Assembly: GCA_965276665.1 (NCBI GenBank)
Contig: OZ255620.1
Location: 1,922,001 to 1,986,000, forward strand
DNA length: 64,000 nt
Source: CAWGJC01 sp965276665
Lineage (GTDB): Bacteria > Pseudomonadota > Alphaproteobacteria > Acetobacterales > Acetobacteraceae
Direction: 5' to 3'
This document shows positions 60,860 to 64,000 of this stretch, one piece after another. Positions within the stretch are counted from its first letter, which is position 1. The number at the start of each line of letters is the position of its first letter. Position numbers and translations under genes: made by a program. The notes beneath the pieces were generated by a model. It saw only the letters and a program-made list of their open reading frames with translations. It made no database searches and was not told where the DNA came from.

Positions 60860-61239
60860 CAACGCCTCCGTTGCCGGGCGCGCACGATCTTGTCCGCCAG
60901 CCGGCGCAACTCGTCGCTGTCGAGCATATCCGAATCGACCATGCCGACGAGAACTTCCTCGACCGACCCGTTGCAGAGCCATTCGGCAATGCGGCCGACC
61001 GCGCGCGCGGCCACGGTGCGCCGCGCCTCGGCGGCCGCGAAAACATAGGTCCTGCCCTGCACGGAATGGGTGACGAACCCCTTCTCCTCAAGTCGCTTGA
61101 GGACCGTCCTGACCGTCGATTCCTTGAGCCGGCGCGGCAAGCGCTCGCGGACATCCTCCGAGGTGATCGGGCCCGCGGCCCAGACATGCTGCATGACCTC
61201 CCGTTCGAGATCGCCGAGATCGGTGGCTGGTTCCGCCAT
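60859..61239 (-). CDS. BlaI/MecI-family repressor
   Basis: A 126-residue winged-helix repressor: MAEPATDLGDLEREVMQHVW, AAGPITSEDVRERLPRRLKE, STVRTVLKRLEEKGFVTHSV, QGRTYVFAAAEARRTVAARA and a C-terminal dimer/cleavage part ending NGSVEEVLVGMVDSDMLDS. ATG 61239 is chosen from family alignment. It is the first gene of an operon with the BlaR1-like protease and diverges from an RND efflux operon, which it may also control. Confidence 0.93.
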   Translation of the reverse strand: MAEPATDLGDLEREVMQHVWAAGPITSEDVRERLPRRLKESTVRTVLKRLEEKGFVTHSVQGRTYVFAAAEARRTVAARAVGRIAEWLCNGSVEEVLVGMVDSDMLDSDELRRLADKIVRARQRRR

Positions 61240-61255
61240 TGCCTCGCTATCCGTT

Positions 61256-61274
61256 GTAGTGCTACGCAGTGTAG
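61256..61274. promoter_or_regulatory. Overlapping palindromes upstream of the BlaI-like gene
   Basis: GTAGTGCTACGCAGTGTAG contains GTAG-TG-CTAC and CTAC-GCAGT-GTAG. BlaI-type operators are short TACA/TGTA palindromes, so this is the best candidate site between the divergent blaI-like gene and the efflux operon. Confidence 0.55.
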
Positions 61275-61315
61275 CGGTTGCCGCCGCTTGCGGCAAGGGA
61301 GATCGGACGGTCCCC

Positions 61316-62449
61316 ATGCGCCTCGCTTCCGCCTTGCTCGTCATCTTCGCTCTCGCCGCCGCCGGCATTGCGTGGTTCACCGGCGTTTCCCCAGCGATGC
61401 TGCTCGCCGCGCACCACCCACCGCCTCCGCCGGCCGCTGCCCCGGTGCCGGTCGTCACCGCCGTCGTGCGAACGGAGCGCGTGCCGATCACCCTCCCCGG
61501 CATCGGCACCGTGCAGGCCTACAACACCGTCAATGTCGCGACGCAGGTGGACGGGCAGATCACGCAGATCCTTTTCCATGAAGGGCAGGACGTAAAGCAG
61601 GGCGATCCGCTCGCGATCATCGATCCGCGTCCGTTCACCGCCCGGCTCCAGCAGCAGGAAGCGGCGAGGGCCCGCGACCAGGCGATGCTGCAAGGCGCCG
61701 AGCTCGATCTCGCGCGCTATGCCGATCTGGTAACGCGGGGCTTCGCCAGCCGCCAGCAGCTGGACGAGCAGCGGGCGCTGGTCGGCCAGTATCAAGGATC
61801 GGTCGCGAGCGACGAGGCGGCAATGACATTTGCGCGCGTGCAGCTCGACTACACGACGATCACCGCCCCGATCAGCGGCCGGGTGGGCATCCGGCAGGTG
61901 GATCTCGGGAATTATCTGCGCGCCGGCGACGGCAAGACGATCGTGGTGATCACGCAGCTGCAGCCGATCTCGGTGGTCTTCACGATCTCCGCCGATGCGG
62001 TCGCGCGCAGCAATCTCGGGCTCGGCGCGATGCATCTGCCGGTCACCGCGCTCGCGCAGGATGGCCGCACGGAGCTCGATCACGGCACCGTCGAAATGGT
62101 CGACAACGAGGTCGATCCGTCCAGCGGCACGATCAAGCTGAAGGCCGAGTTCCCGAACGCGACGCTGAAGCTCTGGCCGGGCGGTTTCGTCAACGGCAGG
62201 CTGGTGGTCGCGACGCGCCCGGATGCGATCACCATTCCTTCCGCCGCCGTGCGCCACGGTCCGCGCTGCGATTTCGCCTGGGTCGTGCGGCCGGACGAAA
62301 CCGCAGTGACGCGCTGCGTGACGGCCGGCCAGAGCCTGGCAGGACGCACGCTGATCGAGCGCGGGCTGGCGCAAGGCGCGCGCGTGGTGGTGGATGGCGA
62401 ATACCGCCTCGCCGAGGGCGCGCATGTGACCGCGACGCCAGCGCGATGA
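61316..62449 (+). CDS. RND efflux periplasmic adaptor (MdtA-like)
   Basis: A 377-residue membrane-fusion protein linking an RND pump to an outer-membrane channel. It has an N-terminal anchor (ASALLVIFALAAAGIAWFTG), a proline-rich linker, the lipoyl half NVATQVDGQITQILFHEGQD, a coiled hairpin (RYADLVTRGFASRQQLDEQR) and the second lipoyl half AMTFARVQLDYTTITAPISG. DAITIPSAAVRHG closes the beta-barrel. ATG 61316 is chosen. Its stop overlaps the pump gene (ATGA), so the two are coupled. Confidence 0.9.
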   Translation: MRLASALLVIFALAAAGIAWFTGVSPAMLLAAHHPPPPPAAAPVPVVTAVVRTERVPITLPGIGTVQAYNTVNVATQVDGQITQILFHEGQDVKQGDPLAIIDPRPFTARLQQQEAARARDQAMLQGAELDLARYADLVTRGFASRQQLDEQRALVGQYQGSVASDEAAMTFARVQLDYTTITAPISGRVGIRQVDLGNYLRAGDGKTIVVITQLQPISVVFTISADAVARSNLGLGAMHLPVTALAQDGRTELDHGTVEMVDNEVDPSSGTIKLKAEFPNATLKLWPGGFVNGRLVVATRPDAITIPSAAVRHGPRCDFAWVVRPDETAVTRCVTAGQSLAGRTLIERGLAQGARVVVDGEYRLAEGAHVTATPAR

Positions 62450-64000
62450 ACCTATCCCGCCCGTTCATCCTACGGCCGATCGCAACGACCTTGCTGATCA
62501 TCGCGATCGTGCTGCTGGGGGCGATCGGCTACGTGTTCCTGCCGGTCGCCGCGCTGCCGAATGTCGATTATCCGACAATCCAGGTGGCGACCGGCTATCC
62601 CGGCGCCTCGCCGGCGGTGATCGCGACGTCAGTGACCGCGCCGCTCGAGCATTTCTTCGGCCAGATCGCCGGGCTCACCACGATGAGCTCGACGAGCTCG
62701 CAGGGTGCGAGCCAGATCACGCTGCAATTCGGGCTGAACCGCGACATCGCCTCCGCCGCGCAGGACGTGCAGGCGCAGATCGACGCCGCGGCGAACTGGG
62801 TGCCGACCGCCTCGCTGCCGAGCCCGCCCACCTATCGGGAGGTCAATCCGGCCGACACGCCGGTGCTCGTCCTCGCGCTCACCTCCGACACGCTGCCGCT
62901 CCCGGTGGTGGATGACTACGCGGAGACCGTTCTGGTGCCGAAGTTGTCGCAGGTCGACGGCGTCGGCGCGGTCACCGTGGAGGGCGGCCAGCGGCGCGCG
63001 GTCAGGCTCGAGATCAATCCGGCGAAGCTCGCCGGGTTGGGTCTGTCGCTCGAGGATGTACGCGCCGCCATCGCCGCCACCACCACCGATCTGCCGAAAG
63101 GCAGCCTGAACGGCGCGGAGCAGGAATTCGCGGTCGGCTCCAACGACCAGCTCTTCGTCGGGGCCGCCTATCTCAACGCGGTGATCGCGACGCGCAACGG
63201 CGCGCCGGTCATGCTGCGCGATATCGGTACCGCGCGCGATGGCGTCGAGGATGCCGAGCTCGCCGGCTGGTATGCGCGCGGGGGGGCCGGTCACCAGGTT
63301 TCGGGTCGGCCGGCGATCATCCTCGACATCCAGCGCCAGCCCGGGGCGAACATCATCGGCGTGGTGGATGCGGTGCAGCGATTGCTGCCGGATTTGCGCG
63401 CCACTCTGCCGCCCTCGCTGATGATCGACACGGTCGCCGACCGCACCACCACCATCCGCGCGGCTGTCGCCGACATGCGCTTCACGCTCGTGCTGACCGT
63501 TTGCCTCGTGGTGGTGGTCATTTTCCTGTTCCTGCGCACGCTCTGGGCGACGGTGATCCCGAGCGTGACGCTGCCGGTCTCCCTGATCGCGACATTCGGC
63601 GGCATGGCGCTGTGCGGATTCAGCCTCGACACGCTGTCGCTGATGGCGCTCACCATTGCGTCGGGCTTCGTCGTCGACGATGCAATCGTGATGATCGAGA
63701 ATATCGTGCGCCACACCGAAGAAGGCGAGGCGCCGGTCATGGCCGCGCTGCTCGGCGCGCGGCAGATCGGCTTCACCATCGTGTCGCTGACGGTCTCGCT
63801 GATCGCGGTGTTCATTCCGCTCCTGCTGATGGGCGGCGTGGTCGGCCGGCTGTTCCGCGAGTTCGCGATCACGCTGTCGCTCGCGGTGATGATCTCCGGC
63901 GTCGTGTCGCTGACCCTGACGCCAATGATGTGCGCGCGGCTGCTTCGTCCGTCGGCGCCGCATCGGGGCCGGTTCTTCCGCTGGACGGAATCGGGGTTCG
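62446..64000 (+). CDS. RND efflux pump inner-membrane transporter (MdtB-like), cut by window edge
   Basis: The readable 518 codons are the first half of a ~1,030-residue pump. MNLSRPFILRPIATTLLIIA starts it, then AALPNVDYPTIQVATGYPGA, the porter domain (DIASAAQDVQAQIDAAANWV), and the TM4 proton-relay motif ASGFVVDDAIVMIENIVRHT with the two aspartates. LLMGGVVGRLFREFAITLSL and SLTLTPMMCARLL follow. The MdtB/MdtC subgroup is supported by that wording. The rest and any second RND gene lie beyond 64000. Confidence 0.92.
   Translation, partial: MNLSRPFILRPIATTLLIIAIVLLGAIGYVFLPVAALPNVDYPTIQVATGYPGASPAVIATSVTAPLEHFFGQIAGLTTMSSTSSQGASQITLQFGLNRDIASAAQDVQAQIDAAANWVPTASLPSPPTYREVNPADTPVLVLALTSDTLPLPVVDDYAETVLVPKLSQVDGVGAVTVEGGQRRAVRLEINPAKLAGLGLSLEDVRAAIAATTTDLPKGSLNGAEQEFAVGSNDQLFVGAAYLNAVIATRNGAPVMLRDIGTARDGVEDAELAGWYARGGAGHQVSGRPAIILDIQRQPGANIIGVVDAVQRLLPDLRATLPPSLMIDTVADRTTTIRAAVADMRFTLVLTVCLVVVVIFLFLRTLWATVIPSVTLPVSLIATFGGMALCGFSLDTLSLMALTIASGFVVDDAIVMIENIVRHTEEGEAPVMAALLGARQIGFTIVSLTVSLIAVFIPLLLMGGVVGRLFREFAITLSLAVMISGVVSLTLTPMMCARLLRPSAPHRGRFFRWTESGF

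Noticed and set aside
1..64000. CRISPR arrays, rRNA operons, riboswitches
   Set aside because: No regularly spaced repeats, no 16S/23S-like sequence and no recognisable riboswitch seen by eye.

Overview
The window looks like chromosome of a high-GC alphaproteobacterium, most plausibly Rhodospirillales/Acetobacteraceae-like. The reasons are the base composition, type-2 reaction-centre genes (pufLMC, puhAB), a CYP153-type P450, a DUF2852 protein and a DSF (Rpf) signalling locus. The taxon is an inference; no rRNA gene is present.

Layout. 1-4065 (minus): end of an oligopeptide-type ABC transporter, then the housekeeping block rplU-rpmA-obgE. 4224-4313: tRNA-Ser(CGA). 4436-6861: damaged DNA holding a 5'-truncated DUF4143 ATPase, a terminase-like HTH protein, a dead IS630 copy and a MITE-like repeat that runs into the 3' end of puhB. 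6759-11273 (minus): a tight operon pufL-pufM-pufC-puhA-puhB with no LH1 genes (pufBA) beside it. 11378-19416: an SH3-type secreted protein, then a graveyard of an integrative element (RepA-like ATPase fragment with a TGTCCGG repeat cluster, an IS21 element, a broken serine recombinase, a toxin/antitoxin-like pair, a DUF3363-type relaxase). 19857-26536 (minus): a type I restriction-modification operon, hsdM-hsdS-(Abi-C protein)-hsdR.

27883-41692: surface polysaccharide or glycan modification genes in three blocks. They encode GT4 glycosyltransferases, FkbM and other methyltransferases, a GT-C-like membrane protein, an epimerase, an aldo/keto reductase and a small glycosyltransferase-like protein. 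A second MITE copy sits inside, and a deleted IS630 remnant follows. 42065-45453: DoxX, a family 5 solute-binding protein and a CYP153-like P450. 45476-51410: a DSF quorum-sensing locus with rpfF, an RpfC-like hybrid kinase and an RpfG-like receiver fused to PAS-GGDEF-EAL. 51711-53069: DUF2852 protein and TetR regulator with a palindromic operator. 53080-58924: a carbohydrate-type ABC importer with a FadR-type regulator, amidohydrolase and aldo/keto reductase. 58949-64000: a BlaI/BlaR1-like repressor-sensor pair divergent from an MdtAB-like RND efflux operon that runs off the window.

How it fits together. The reaction-centre operon supplies L, M, H and the tetraheme cytochrome plus the assembly factor PuhB, so light-driven electron transfer is possible if pigments (and any antenna) are made elsewhere. 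It is bracketed by mobile DNA on both sides. The Rpf locus links cell density to cyclic-di-GMP and lies near the glycan genes, a plausible but unproven regulatory link.
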